This document shows positions 6,031 to 14,088 of a stretch of DNA of 22,487 nucleotides, in pieces. The stretch spans positions 1 to 22,487 of the forward strand of contig JAWRJQ010000019.1 of NCBI GenBank assembly GCA_040307385.1, read 5' to 3'. This DNA comes from RUG721 sp040307385. GTDB taxonomy: Bacteria > Actinomycetota > Coriobacteriia > Coriobacteriales > Atopobiaceae. Numbering within the stretch: position 1 is the first letter of the stretch; each line of letters begins with the position of its first letter. The notes below the pieces were generated by a model that was not told where the DNA came from, ran no database searches, and saw nothing but the letters and a program-made list of their open reading frames with translations. The translations under genes and the position numbers were made by a program.

Positions 6031-8013
6031 ATGGAAGACAGGTTTTCAGCGCTCAACAGCCCGTTTGCGATCGGTGCGTGCACCATCAAGAACCGCTTCG
6101 TCATGGCGCCGGTCACCACCGGCTCCTATCTCGACCCGTCGGGCGGCTTCACGCAGCAGGGCATCGACTACTTCATCCGACGTGCCGAAGGCGGCTTCGG
6201 CCTGCTCCAGACCGGTGCGCTCGGCACCGATAGCGAAGTCGATCCCTACAGCGCGCTCGGCGGGGTGTTCCGCACCGATCCGGCATCGTTCTTATCCACC
6301 AGCGCCGAGATGCTCGACCGCACGCGCCCCTTTGGCGCCAAGTTCTTCGTGCAGCTCACCGCCGGTCTCGGCCGCAACTATCCCGGCTTGCCCGCACCGT
6401 CCGCCGTCGATATCTTCGGCGCGCCCGGAACGCTCGCGCCCGCGCTCACCACCGAGCAGGTGAAGCGCAAGATCGAACAGCTCGTCGAGGCATCGGCCAT
6501 CGTGAAGCAAGCCGGCTACGACGGCATCGAGGTCCACTCCATCCACTGGGGCTACCTGCTCGACCAGTTCGCGCTGGCCATCACCAACCACCGCGAGGAC
6601 GAGTACGGCGGCTCGCTCGAAAACCGCCTGCGCATCTCCACCGAGATCTGCGAAGGCATCAAGGCGACCTGCGGATCCGACTTCCCCGTCACCATGCGCC
6701 TCGGCCTCAAGAGCTATATCAAGGGGCTCAACCAGGGCTCCTTCGACGGGTCGGACGAAGCCGGCCGCACCCTCGAGGAGGGCGTGCGCATCTGCCAGCT
6801 GCTCGAGGCTGCAGGCTACGACGCCCTTGATGTCGATACCGGAACCTACGACTCATTCTATTACGCGTGCCCGCCCATGTACGTGGAGCGCGGGTACATG
6901 GTGGAGCTCGCCGAGCGGGCCAAGGCCGCCGTGGGCATCCCCATCATCTGCGGTTCCCGCATGGGCGATGCGTTCATCGACGAGGAGGCCGTCGCGCGGG
7001 GCATGTTCGATGCCGTGGCGCTGGGCCGTCCGATGTTCGCCGATCCCGATTTCCCGCGCAAGATAGAGCAGGGGAGGCCCGAGTCCATCCGCCCGTGCAT
7101 CGCATGCAACCAGGGCTGCCTTGCCCGCCTGTTCAACCAGCTTCCCGCGCAGTGCGCCGTCAATCCCGAGGTCGGCCATAACGCCGATTACCGCATCGCG
7201 CCCGCATCCGAGAGCAAAGACGTCGTCATCGTCGGCGGCGGCGTGGCCGGCATGGAGGCTGCGCGCGTGGCTGCGCTGCGCGGCCACGACGTGGTGCTGC
7301 TCGAGAAGACCGACCAGCTGGGAGGCCACCTCATCTCCGGCGGCAGGCATGCGTTCAAAGGCGAGATCCGCGAGCTCAACGAATGGTACCGGCGCGAGCT
7401 CGACGAGCTGGACGTCGAGGTGGTGCTCGGGGTGGAGGCGACGCCCGAGACCGTCGCCGAATACGAGCCCGATGCCATCATCTGCGCGCTGGGCTCCAAG
7501 CCCGTGATGCCGAAGATCTACGGAGCCGACAACCCCGCATGCGTCTCGTGCGTGGACGCCCTCAACGGCGCGGTCGAGGTGGGGCAGAACGTCGTCATCG
7601 TCGGCGGCGGCTTGGTGGGATGCGAGATGGCGCTCGAGTACATCAAGCAGGGCAAGAGCGTCACCATCGTGGAGATGCAGCCCGATATCCTGTCAACCGG
7701 CATCGCCGTGCCGCTGCCCAACGCGATGATGCTCCGCGATGCCTTCGCGTTCTACGGCACGCCCATCATGACCGGCACCAAGATCGCGGGCGTGACCGAC
7801 GAGGGCGCCGTGGTGGTTCCCACCGAGGGCGGCGACGAACAGGTCATTGCCGCAGACACCGTCATCATCGCCGTGGGGTTCAGCTCCAACGAGGGTATGG
7901 CCGCGCGGCTCAAGGGCCTCGGGGCGACGGTCAACGTGATCGGCGACGAGCGCGGCGTGGGCAACATCATGACCGCCATCCACGACGCGTACGAGGTCGC
8001 GCACGTCCTGTAG
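6031..8013 (+). CDS. Old Yellow Enzyme-type FMN/FAD/4Fe-4S oxidoreductase (enoate/dienoyl-CoA reductase family)
   Basis: A 660-residue multi-cofactor flavoenzyme. Residues about 8-340 form an FMN-binding TIM barrel (FVMAPVTTGSYLDPSGGFTQ near the start; HSIHWGYLLDQF and DEYGGSLENRL at about 170-200). C356-x2-C359-x3-C363-x11-C375 (CIACNQGCLARLFNQ onward) binds a 4Fe-4S cluster. A C-terminal FAD/NAD region carries VVIVGGGVAGMEAAR (about 396-410) and VVIVGGGLVGCEMAL (about 520-534). This order and length match 2,4-dienoyl-CoA reductase FadH, 2-enoate reductase, and gut enzymes such as bile-acid BaiCD/BaiH and isoflavone reductases. The reaction should be NAD(P)H-driven reduction of an activated C=C bond; the substrate cannot be read from sequence. 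GGAGAGGG precedes the ATG at 6031. It is followed after 24 bp by the AmmeMemoRadiSam pair, with no terminator between. Confidence 0.93.
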   Translation: MEDRFSALNSPFAIGACTIKNRFVMAPVTTGSYLDPSGGFTQQGIDYFIRRAEGGFGLLQTGALGTDSEVDPYSALGGVFRTDPASFLSTSAEMLDRTRPFGAKFFVQLTAGLGRNYPGLPAPSAVDIFGAPGTLAPALTTEQVKRKIEQLVEASAIVKQAGYDGIEVHSIHWGYLLDQFALAITNHREDEYGGSLENRLRISTEICEGIKATCGSDFPVTMRLGLKSYIKGLNQGSFDGSDEAGRTLEEGVRICQLLEAAGYDALDVDTGTYDSFYYACPPMYVERGYMVELAERAKAAVGIPIICGSRMGDAFIDEEAVARGMFDAVALGRPMFADPDFPRKIEQGRPESIRPCIACNQGCLARLFNQLPAQCAVNPEVGHNADYRIAPASESKDVVIVGGGVAGMEAARVAALRGHDVVLLEKTDQLGGHLISGGRHAFKGEIRELNEWYRRELDELDVEVVLGVEATPETVAEYEPDAIICALGSKPVMPKIYGADNPACVSCVDALNGAVEVGQNVVIVGGGLVGCEMALEYIKQGKSVTIVEMQPDILSTGIAVPLPNAMMLRDAFAFYGTPIMTGTKIAGVTDEGAVVVPTEGGDEQVIAADTVIIAVGFSSNEGMAARLKGLGATVNVIGDERGVGNIMTAIHDAYEVAHVL

Positions 8014-8037
8014 CGCGGGGCCGCATAAGGAGGCATC

Positions 8038-9447
8038 ATGGCAATCATCGCCGCATTCGCCGTGCCGCATCCGCCGCTCATCATCCCCGAGGTGGGAGGA
8101 GGCCGCGAGAAGGGCATCCAGGCTACGATCGATGCCTATGAGACGGTCGGGCGCCGCATCGCCGAGCTGGCGCCCGACACCGTCGTGGTCTCATCACCGC
8201 ATGCCACGCTCTACCGCGACTACTTCCACATCTCGCCCGGCGCAGGCGCCTCGGGCAGCTTCGCGCACTACGGGGCGGGCAGGGCCTCGTATCGGGTCGC
8301 CTACGATGAGGAGTTCGCAGCCGCCCTCGCCTCCGCATGCGACCGCGCGGGCGTTTCGGGAGGGACCGACTACGAGCGCGACCGCACGCTCGATCACGCC
8401 ACGATGATTCCCGTGCACTTCATCCAGAACCAGTATCGCGGCTTCAAGCTCGTGCGCATAGGGCTCTCGGGCCTCAATGCCGGCGAGCATTACCGCATGG
8501 GCCAGCTCGTGCAGCGCGTCGCTGCGGAGCTGTCCCGCCGCGTGGTGTACGTGGCATCGGGCGACCTCTCGCACAAGCTCGCCGCGGATGGGCCGTACGG
8601 CTTCGCGCCCGAAGGACCCGTCTTCGACGCGCGCGTGACCGACGATTTTGCGCGCGGCGACTTCCTCGACCTGCTCTCGCTCGATCCGTCGCTGGCCGAG
8701 CGCGCCGCCGAGTGCGGCCTGCGCAGCTTCCAGATGATGGCGGGCGCGCTCGACGGCACGGCGGTCTCGTCCGAGCTGCTCTCCTACGAGGGGCCGTTCG
8801 GCGTGGGCTATGGCGTCGCGGCCTTCTCGCCTGCAGGCGCGGAGGGCGCCGATGAGAGCCGGGCGTTCTTGCAGCGGTGGCGGGAGCAGCGCGCGCGGGA
8901 TCTGGCCGCGCGAAAGGCCGCCGAGGATCCGTATGTGCAGCTTGCCCGCGCCTCGCTCGAGTCGTTTGTGCGCGACGGCAGGCGTGCCAAGCTCTCCCAG
9001 CTCGCCCTCGATCTGCCTTCCGAGCTCACGCACGACCGGAAAGCGTGCTTCGTGTCGCTCAAGATCGACGGGCAGCTGCGCGGGTGCATCGGAACCCTTG
9101 CGCCCACGCGGGCCTGTCTCGCCGACGAGATCATCGCCAATGCCATCTCCGCCGGCGCGCATGATACGAGGTTCTCGCCGGTGCGCGAGGACGAGCTGGA
9201 CGAGCTGGTCTACGACGTGGATGTGCTGGGCGAGCCCGAGCGCGTGGCATCGCAGGCCGACCTCGATCCTGCCGTGTACGGCGTTATCGTGAGCTGCGAC
9301 GATGGACGGCGCGGCGTGCTGCTGCCCGATCTCGACGGCGTGGATACCGTCGAGGATCAGGTGTCCATTGCGGCGCGCAAGGGCCATATCGATGTGCGCC
9401 GCGACGAGTACCGCTTGGAACGGTTCCGGGTGGTGCGCCACCTATGA
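8038..9447 (+). CDS. AmmeMemoRadiSam system fusion: MEMO-like domain plus AMMECR1 domain
   Basis: A 469-residue fusion. The N-terminal about 275 residues are a MEMO/class III extradiol-dioxygenase-like (LigB fold) domain: AAFAVPHPPLIIPEVGGG (5-22), VVVSSPHA, the DHATMIPVHFI segment and YVASGDLSHKL. These give the His/Asp residues expected for a metal-binding pocket. Residues about 290-469 are an AMMECR1 domain with the family signature LRGCIGT (347-353). In many genomes these are separate proteins B and A of the AmmeMemoRadiSam system. The stop codon overlaps the start of the radical SAM gene by 4 bp (ATGA), so the pair is translationally coupled. AAGGAGG sits 4 nt before the ATG. MEMO proteins bind metal and AMMECR1 is of unknown function; the bacterial system's product is not established. 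Domain calls are strong; function is open. Confidence 0.92.
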   Translation: MAIIAAFAVPHPPLIIPEVGGGREKGIQATIDAYETVGRRIAELAPDTVVVSSPHATLYRDYFHISPGAGASGSFAHYGAGRASYRVAYDEEFAAALASACDRAGVSGGTDYERDRTLDHATMIPVHFIQNQYRGFKLVRIGLSGLNAGEHYRMGQLVQRVAAELSRRVVYVASGDLSHKLAADGPYGFAPEGPVFDARVTDDFARGDFLDLLSLDPSLAERAAECGLRSFQMMAGALDGTAVSSELLSYEGPFGVGYGVAAFSPAGAEGADESRAFLQRWREQRARDLAARKAAEDPYVQLARASLESFVRDGRRAKLSQLALDLPSELTHDRKACFVSLKIDGQLRGCIGTLAPTRACLADEIIANAISAGAHDTRFSPVREDELDELVYDVDVLGEPERVASQADLDPAVYGVIVSCDDGRRGVLLPDLDGVDTVEDQVSIAARKGHIDVRRDEYRLERFRVVRHL

Positions 9448-10295
9448 ACGCCGTCCGCGCCATCCGCTGCGAAACCTGCCCGCGCGGCTGCATGCTCGCA
9501 CCGGGAGCCGTGGGCGCCTGCCGGGCGCGTGGAAACGTGGGCGGCACCGTGGTTCCGCTCGGCTATGGACGCGTGACCTCGCTTGCCGTCGATCCCGTGG
9601 AGAAGAAGCCGCTTGCACGCTGGAAGAGCGGATCCGACGTGCTCAGTTTGGGCGGATACGGCTGCAACCTGCACTGCCCCTGGTGCCAGAACTACGATAT
9701 CTCGCAGGCGGGCGAGAAGGACGCGGGCTGGCGGGAGGTATCCCCCGAAGAGGTCGTCTCGCTCGCGAAGCGCCTCCACGATGGGGATCCGCGCATGGTG
9801 GGCGTCGCCTACACCTACAACGAGCCGCTCGTGACGTGGGAGTTCGTGCGCGATTGCGCGACGCTTGTGCATGAGGCGGGCCTCTCCAACGTGCTTGTCT
9901 CGGCGGGATACGTGAATCAGCAGGTCGTCGATGCCGTGGCTCCGCTCATCGATGCTGCCAACATCGACCTCAAGACCTTCCGCCGCACGACCTATACGCT
10001 GACGGGCGGCGACCTTGCAACCGTGCAGGCCACCATACGGGCGCTCGCCGCAACGCCCACGTGCCATCTCGAGGTCACGACCCTCATCGTTCCCGGCATC
10101 AACGACACGCCCGATGAGATGGACGGACTCGCCGCATGGCTTGCGGGCATCGATTCCGAGATCGCCCTGCACGTCTCGCGCTTCCATCCCGCGTGGCGCA
10201 TGCGCGACCGAGGCCCCACGCCCGTCTCGCTCGTCTACGAGCTTGCCGACGTCGCGCGCCGCCACCTTGCTCACGTCTATACAGGCAACTGCTGA
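9444..10295 (+). CDS. amrS: AmmeMemoRadiSam system radical SAM enzyme
   Basis: A 283-residue radical SAM protein. C74-x3-C78-x2-C81 (GYGCNLHCPWCQNYDIS) binds the catalytic 4Fe-4S cluster. AYTYNEPLVTWEFV is the PflA-like motif, followed by NVLVSAGYVN and NIDLKTF, then HVSRFHPAWRM toward the C-terminus. Four extra cysteines near the N-terminus (C9, C12, C16, C26) match the family's ETCPRGC start and could hold a second metal site. The protein resembles pyruvate-formate-lyase activases but belongs to the family that always sits with MEMO/AMMECR1 genes, as here (4-bp overlap). It ends at YTGNC, earlier than longer family members, which continue into a Cys-containing tail. The modification it performs and its substrate are unknown. 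A 45-bp gap then separates it from a convergent gene. Confidence 0.93.
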   Translation: MNAVRAIRCETCPRGCMLAPGAVGACRARGNVGGTVVPLGYGRVTSLAVDPVEKKPLARWKSGSDVLSLGGYGCNLHCPWCQNYDISQAGEKDAGWREVSPEEVVSLAKRLHDGDPRMVGVAYTYNEPLVTWEFVRDCATLVHEAGLSNVLVSAGYVNQQVVDAVAPLIDAANIDLKTFRRTTYTLTGGDLATVQATIRALAATPTCHLEVTTLIVPGINDTPDEMDGLAAWLAGIDSEIALHVSRFHPAWRMRDRGPTPVSLVYELADVARRHLAHVYTGNC

Positions 10296-10340
10296 GCGCC
10301 GTCCTTGCTCCGTTGACGATGAATGCATGAGGGCAGCAGC

Positions 10341-11474
10341 CTACGCGTGCCTCTCATCCTGCGGCATGAGCAGGGCATGGAGCCGTGAGCGCCAGATCTT
10401 CTGGAGATCGGTGGGCTCTGCGAGCTCGCATCCCAGCAGGCGCGCTGCCTGCCGCGCGAGCAACGCCATGCCCTGCACGCTGGCGACCTGCGCATATCCA
10501 ACCGTGAGCGTCTTCCACCCCAAGGCCGTGAGCGAGTTCGCACGCGCATGGTCCTTCGCTATCTTGGCAGCGCCGAGCCGCCCGTGCCGTTCCCAGCTGT
10601 CGTATTCGATAACAAGGCCTTCGTGCTCCCAGCACAGGTCTGCGATCATCTCTTCCTGCGACGTCAAGCCCCTGTCTGTGGGCGAGAGGGGCACGCTGCG
10701 GTTGAGCGCCGGCCTCGGCAGGCCGAACCCGCCCATCTCGACGGGCAGCGTGAGCAGCAGGGCGAGCGCCGTTTCCATGGGCGACCCGGAACGGTCGAAC
10801 GCCCGCGCCGCCACCCCGTACCCCTTGCGGGCTCCGCGCATAGACGGTTGGCTATCGAGGAAAGATTTCAGGTCATTGCAGGTCATGAGGGGTGCCGTAT
10901 CATAGCTCGTCCCGTCTCTCGGCGAGGTCGCCGGCCGATAGGTTCCTGCGAAATCGGTCATCGTGCGGATGGCGCGCGCTTCTCGCGCGATTGCCTCCCA
11001 GGCGAGCAGCTCTTGCGCCGTCGCCGCGGCACCCTCCATGCCCAGCTCGTGTCTGATACGCGCATCCTCGGCAGCAGCCTCTTCAGCCAAGCGTCGCGAC
11101 AGGCGGGACGGGTGCGGTGCCAGCGCGAGCTGCAGGACGGTGAAGAGCGGAGAGCTCACGAACACGCGCTCGTGCACGCGGATGAACGCGCGCTCGGGAA
11201 AGAAGCCGTTCCAAACATGGCAGGTCAACAGCTTGCCGCGCGAGCGCGACGAGACCGTCGGCACCAGGAGATCGATGGGCCTTGAGCGGAGGCCGAGTCC
11301 CTTGAAACCGCCCATCTCCATCAGCTGTTCAAGAGCTTCCTGCGTGGTGACGCAGTGTTCGGGCGAGGGGAGCATCCAGATGCCCTCATCGTCGAGCGGC
11401 GAGAAGCCCTTGGCGCGCGCGAGGCTCCAGGTGGCCTCGACGGCTGACGCGTGGCTTATGAACGCATATTCCAT
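10341..11474 (-). CDS. AbiEi-like protein with DUF559/Vsr-type endonuclease-like C-terminal domain
   Basis: A 377-residue protein that I recognise only by its pattern. Residues about 85-117 (KLLTCHVWNGFFPERAFIRV, then FVSSPLFTVLQLA) follow the scheme 'hydrophobic strand, then proximal Ser-Pro leading to LxLA' of actinobacterial AbiEi-antitoxin-type proteins. Residues about 270-345 (MIADLCWEHEGLVIEYDSWE, HARANSLTALGWKTLTVGY) resemble the DUF559/very-short-patch-repair-like fold: D-L-x-W, a Glu-Tyr-Asp strand, an Arg-Asn helix and the LGW-x-x-L-x-V strand. A conserved-looking SPMETALALLLTLP helix links the two. No toxin gene (AbiEii) is adjacent. Nuclease activity is not shown by sequence: the D-ExK motif appears as D...EYD, so the usual Lys may be absent. 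The start at 11474 follows GAGG at 6 nt. It faces the AmmeMemoRadiSam gene tail to tail. Confidence 0.65.
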   Translation of the reverse strand: MEYAFISHASAVEATWSLARAKGFSPLDDEGIWMLPSPEHCVTTQEALEQLMEMGGFKGLGLRSRPIDLLVPTVSSRSRGKLLTCHVWNGFFPERAFIRVHERVFVSSPLFTVLQLALAPHPSRLSRRLAEEAAAEDARIRHELGMEGAAATAQELLAWEAIAREARAIRTMTDFAGTYRPATSPRDGTSYDTAPLMTCNDLKSFLDSQPSMRGARKGYGVAARAFDRSGSPMETALALLLTLPVEMGGFGLPRPALNRSVPLSPTDRGLTSQEEMIADLCWEHEGLVIEYDSWERHGRLGAAKIAKDHARANSLTALGWKTLTVGYAQVASVQGMALLARQAARLLGCELAEPTDLQKIWRSRLHALLMPQDERHA

Positions 11475-11750
11475 AGGTCCTCGCTTGGTCTCCGATGCAG
11501 CCTCGGACGCTACGCTTCTTCGGATGATATGTTCCTATACTGACAGGCTTTCGCATAATGAACGCTGATTGCTGTTTTTTTCGCCCAACGGCGGGTTTTT
11601 GGCACATTATGCGAAAGGGCATCTTTAAAATATCGATTATGTGCGTCGAGTGTGCGCCGCCGATGAGGACGGGAGGGCTTTACCGTTTCTTTAGATTCCC
11701 CGCCCAGACTGGAATCCAGAACAGAACGCCAAGAGACGAAAGGATAGACC
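11475..11750. promoter_or_regulatory. Divergent intergenic region with nested hairpins
   Basis: This 276-bp AT-richer gap separates the AbiEi-like gene (minus) from the ABC operon (plus). TATACT (11536-11541) is a good -10 for the plus strand, with a weak -35. It would start transcription about 11548, exactly where a 13-bp perfect inverted repeat begins. GAAAGG before the ATG at 11751 is the ribosome-binding site of the ATPase gene. Short open frames in this gap show no coding character. Confidence 0.45.
11548..11617. repeat. 13-bp perfect inverted repeat enclosing a terminator-like hairpin
   Basis: CTTTCGCATAATG (11548-11560) and CATTATGCGAAAG (11605-11617) are exact inverted copies around 44 bp. 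Inside, CGCC-CAAC-GGCG (11582-11593) is followed by GG and five T (11596-11600) on the plus strand and preceded by seven T (11575-11581). It may be an attenuator in the leader of the ABC operon, an operator, or a short mobile-element remnant. No target-site duplication was seen. Confidence 0.6.
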
Positions 11751-12464
11751 ATGGCGGAATGCATTCTGGAGACGCGCGGACTAACCAAGCGCTTCGGGCG
11801 GGGCGGAAACGCGCAGACGGCAGTTGACCACGTGTCGCTGCATGTTGAGAAGGGCAAGGTCTACGGCCTGCTCGGTCCCAACGGGGCGGGCAAGTCGACC
11901 ACCCTCAAGATGATCACGGGGATGCTGCGCCCGACGCAGGGCGAGCTGCTCTTCGAGGGCACGCCCTGGCAGCGCGACGACCTCTACCGCATCGGCTCGC
12001 TCGTGGAGCAGCCGCCCCTCTACCCCAACCTCACCGCGCGCGAGAACCTGCGCGTGCGCACCACGCTGCTGGGCCTGCCCGAGACGCGCATCGACGAGGT
12101 GCTGCACGAGGTGGGCCTCACCGACACGGGTGCCAAGCGGGCCGGTCGCTTCTCGATGGGCATGCGGCAGCGCTTGGGAATCGCGCTCGCCCTGCTGGCC
12201 AGCCCGCGCCTCCTGATCTTGGACGAGCCGACCAACGGGCTCGACCCCATCGGCATCGAGGAACTGCGCGGCACCATCCGAGGCTTTGCCGAGCAGGGCA
12301 TCACGGTGCTGCTGTCGAGCCACATTCTCGCCGAGGTGCAGCATACAGCCGATGCCGTGGGCATCATCGTCGGCGGCAGGCTTGCCTTCGAGGGAGACCT
12401 GCGTGCGGGCGAGGACCTCGAGGAGCTCTTCATGGAGGTCTGCCGGAAGGAGGGATCGCGATGA
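11751..12464 (+). CDS. Lantibiotic-immunity-type ABC transporter ATPase (LanF/BcrA-like)
   Basis: A 237-residue cytoplasmic ATPase that energises the two permeases encoded next. Walker A is GPNGAGKST (42-50), the ABC signature SMGMRQR (135-141), Walker B LLILDEP (154-160, with D158 and E159), and the H-loop SSH (H191). In place of the Q-loop glutamine there is E86 (SLVEQPPLYPNL), the 'E-loop' that marks lantibiotic/bacitracin immunity ATPases such as NisF, SpaF and BcrA. The start at 11751 follows GAAAGG. The stop overlaps the first permease start by 4 bp (ATGA). With permeases of the MutE and MutG type and a downstream two-component system, the role is most likely expelling a membrane-acting peptide antibiotic. 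The peptide cannot be named. Confidence 0.93.
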   Translation: MAECILETRGLTKRFGRGGNAQTAVDHVSLHVEKGKVYGLLGPNGAGKSTTLKMITGMLRPTQGELLFEGTPWQRDDLYRIGSLVEQPPLYPNLTARENLRVRTTLLGLPETRIDEVLHEVGLTDTGAKRAGRFSMGMRQRLGIALALLASPRLLILDEPTNGLDPIGIEELRGTIRGFAEQGITVLLSSHILAEVQHTADAVGIIVGGRLAFEGDLRAGEDLEELFMEVCRKEGSR

Positions 12465-13249
12465 GCGGGCTCGAATGCACGCACGCAGGCACGTTCGCCT
12501 CGGCGGTGCGCGCCGAGGCGCTGAAAGCGCGCCACGGGGCGCCCGTGCGGCTGGCGCTCGCCTTGGCGCTGCCTGCCCCCCTGCTCGCGGCGTTCATCGC
12601 TGCGCGCATGCCGCAGCTGGGCCTGCAGTACGCTCCCTGGAACTACTGGTATGCGCTGTTGATGCCCGTCGCGATAGCGCTCGTGGCGGCAACGGTGGCA
12701 AACGCCGACGCGCGTGCAGGCAACCGCGCGCTGCTCTCCGACGGCACCCCGCTCGTCCGCGCGTGGTGCGCCAAGGTCGCCTGGTGCCTGGTCCTCTCGC
12801 TGCTGTCGAACCTCGTCGTCTTCGCCGTGTATGCGGCGCTCTCGGCGCTGGTGCCGGCGGGGGCGACGAGCGTGCCCTCGATGCTGGCTGCGGCGCTCGT
12901 CCTCACCCTGGCCAGCTCGTGGATGATTCCGGCATCGCTCTTCCTCACGATGCGCGCGGGCGTGCTCGCGGGCGTGTTCGTCCCGCTCGCCCTGCAGCTG
13001 GCGCTCTCCTTCGGCTGGTCGGCCGTGCCATTCTGGCCCGCCTGCCCGCCCACCGCCACCATCATGCTGCCGACGGCCTTCCTGCCCGTCCTGCCGAGCG
13101 GCGAGCCCGCAAGCGCGGGAACGGCCCTCGTGGATGCGCTGTCCCAGGGCGGCGACGTCGCGCTGGCCCTCGTCGTGGCAGGCGCGCTCACGACCCTGCT
13201 GACCGCCGCAGGCGCAGCATGGTTCTCACGATCGGAGGAACTGCGATGA
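12461..13249 (+). CDS. Lantibiotic immunity ABC permease, MutE/EpiE type
   Basis: A 262-residue inner-membrane subunit with about six hydrophobic segments (about 28-48, 63-83, 106-128, 138-162, 168-186 and 232-254). An N-terminal cytosolic stretch with SAVRAEALKARHG (14-26) is typical of ABC-2-like permeases. The LQYAPWNYWYALLMPVAIAL region and the following AGNRALLSDGTPLVRAWCAK loop align in character with the MutE/EpiE family (short exporter subunits of LanFEG). It is joined to both neighbours by 4-bp ATGA overlaps, indicating translational coupling and equal stoichiometry. It is Ala/Leu-rich, as is usual for a high-GC genome. Family call rests on context and pattern rather than on catalytic residues. 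Confidence 0.82.
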   Translation: MSGLECTHAGTFASAVRAEALKARHGAPVRLALALALPAPLLAAFIAARMPQLGLQYAPWNYWYALLMPVAIALVAATVANADARAGNRALLSDGTPLVRAWCAKVAWCLVLSLLSNLVVFAVYAALSALVPAGATSVPSMLAAALVLTLASSWMIPASLFLTMRAGVLAGVFVPLALQLALSFGWSAVPFWPACPPTATIMLPTAFLPVLPSGEPASAGTALVDALSQGGDVALALVVAGALTTLLTAAGAAWFSRSEELR

Positions 13250-14076
13250 AGACAAGGAAGTTACGGGGGATGACCCTTCCCCGCGCACTGCACGCCGAGG
13301 CGCTGCGGCTGCACCGCTCGCCGCTCGTGTCGCTGCACCTGGCATGCGCGCTTGCAGCCGGCCTTGCGTGCGGCGCGTACTTCTCCTACGCCCCTTGGGA
13401 TACGGCCTTGGGCGCCGACGCCTCCGTCCAGCTGCTCGGTGCGATGATGCCGCTCATGGCAGGCATCGTCTGCGGGCTGGACGCCGATGCGGAGGGCGAG
13501 GCCACGGGCCATGCCGCCCTGCTCGCGGCTCCCTCGCGCGGAATCGCCCTCGCCGCCCGTCTCGCCGCACTGTGGCTGATGGGCACCGTGGCGCTCGCGC
13601 TCGCCATCGGCCTGCTCGCCGGCATCCTCTCCCTGGTGGGGAGAAACCCGTTTGAAGCCGGCGTCTGGGCGCGTGCCGTCGCAGGCACCTCGTTCGGCAG
13701 CCTCCCGCTGTACCTGCTCCTCTACGCCGTGGCGCTGCGCTGGGGCCGCAACGCGACCATTGCCGCAGGCGCTGCGGGCCTCATGCTCGCGCTCTTCTCG
13801 GTGGGGGGCCTTGCGCACGGTCTCATGACCGGCACGCTCACCGCCCTCGGCGCAAACGCCTTTTCGTACCTTCCGGTCAGCTGGCCGGTGCGCCTGGGAT
13901 CGCTTTCCGTCGAGCTTGCCATCGCGGCCGGTGCGGCAGATGTCGCAGGCGCTGCTGCCGGCACCGGCTCCGCGCTTGCATCGGCATGGAGCCTGTGCGC
14001 CGCAGCATCCATCCTGCTCGCAGGAGCTGAAGCGCTCTGGATTGCCCGGTTCGAGCCCGCCCGACGCGGGGACTAG
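13246..14076 (+). CDS. Lantibiotic immunity ABC permease, MutG type
   Basis: A 276-residue membrane protein and second permease of the LanFEG-like exporter. The start at 13246 is chosen because GGAGGAACTGCG precedes it and it overlaps the upstream stop by 4 bp; an extended upstream frame is out of phase with the permease before it and is not real. The N-terminus LPRALHAEALRLHRSPLVSL is the family's cytosolic helix leading into TM1. LGAMMPLMAGIVCGLDADAE and FSYLPVSWPVRLG match positions conserved in MutG/SpaG permeases. About six membrane segments are seen. An AGGAGGGG that overlaps its stop region serves the next gene, 12 bp on. Substrate is unknown but should be the same peptide class as its partner. 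Confidence 0.84.
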   Translation: MKTRKLRGMTLPRALHAEALRLHRSPLVSLHLACALAAGLACGAYFSYAPWDTALGADASVQLLGAMMPLMAGIVCGLDADAEGEATGHAALLAAPSRGIALAARLAALWLMGTVALALAIGLLAGILSLVGRNPFEAGVWARAVAGTSFGSLPLYLLLYAVALRWGRNATIAAGAAGLMLALFSVGGLAHGLMTGTLTALGANAFSYLPVSWPVRLGSLSVELAIAAGAADVAGAAAGTGSALASAWSLCAAASILLAGAEALWIARFEPARRGD

Positions 14077-14088
14077 GAGGGGTGGAGC

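Noticed and set aside
8194..9441. Long minus-strand open frame antisense to the MEMO-AMMECR1 gene
   Set aside because: No recognisable domains; the sense strand has LRGCIGT and MEMO motifs.
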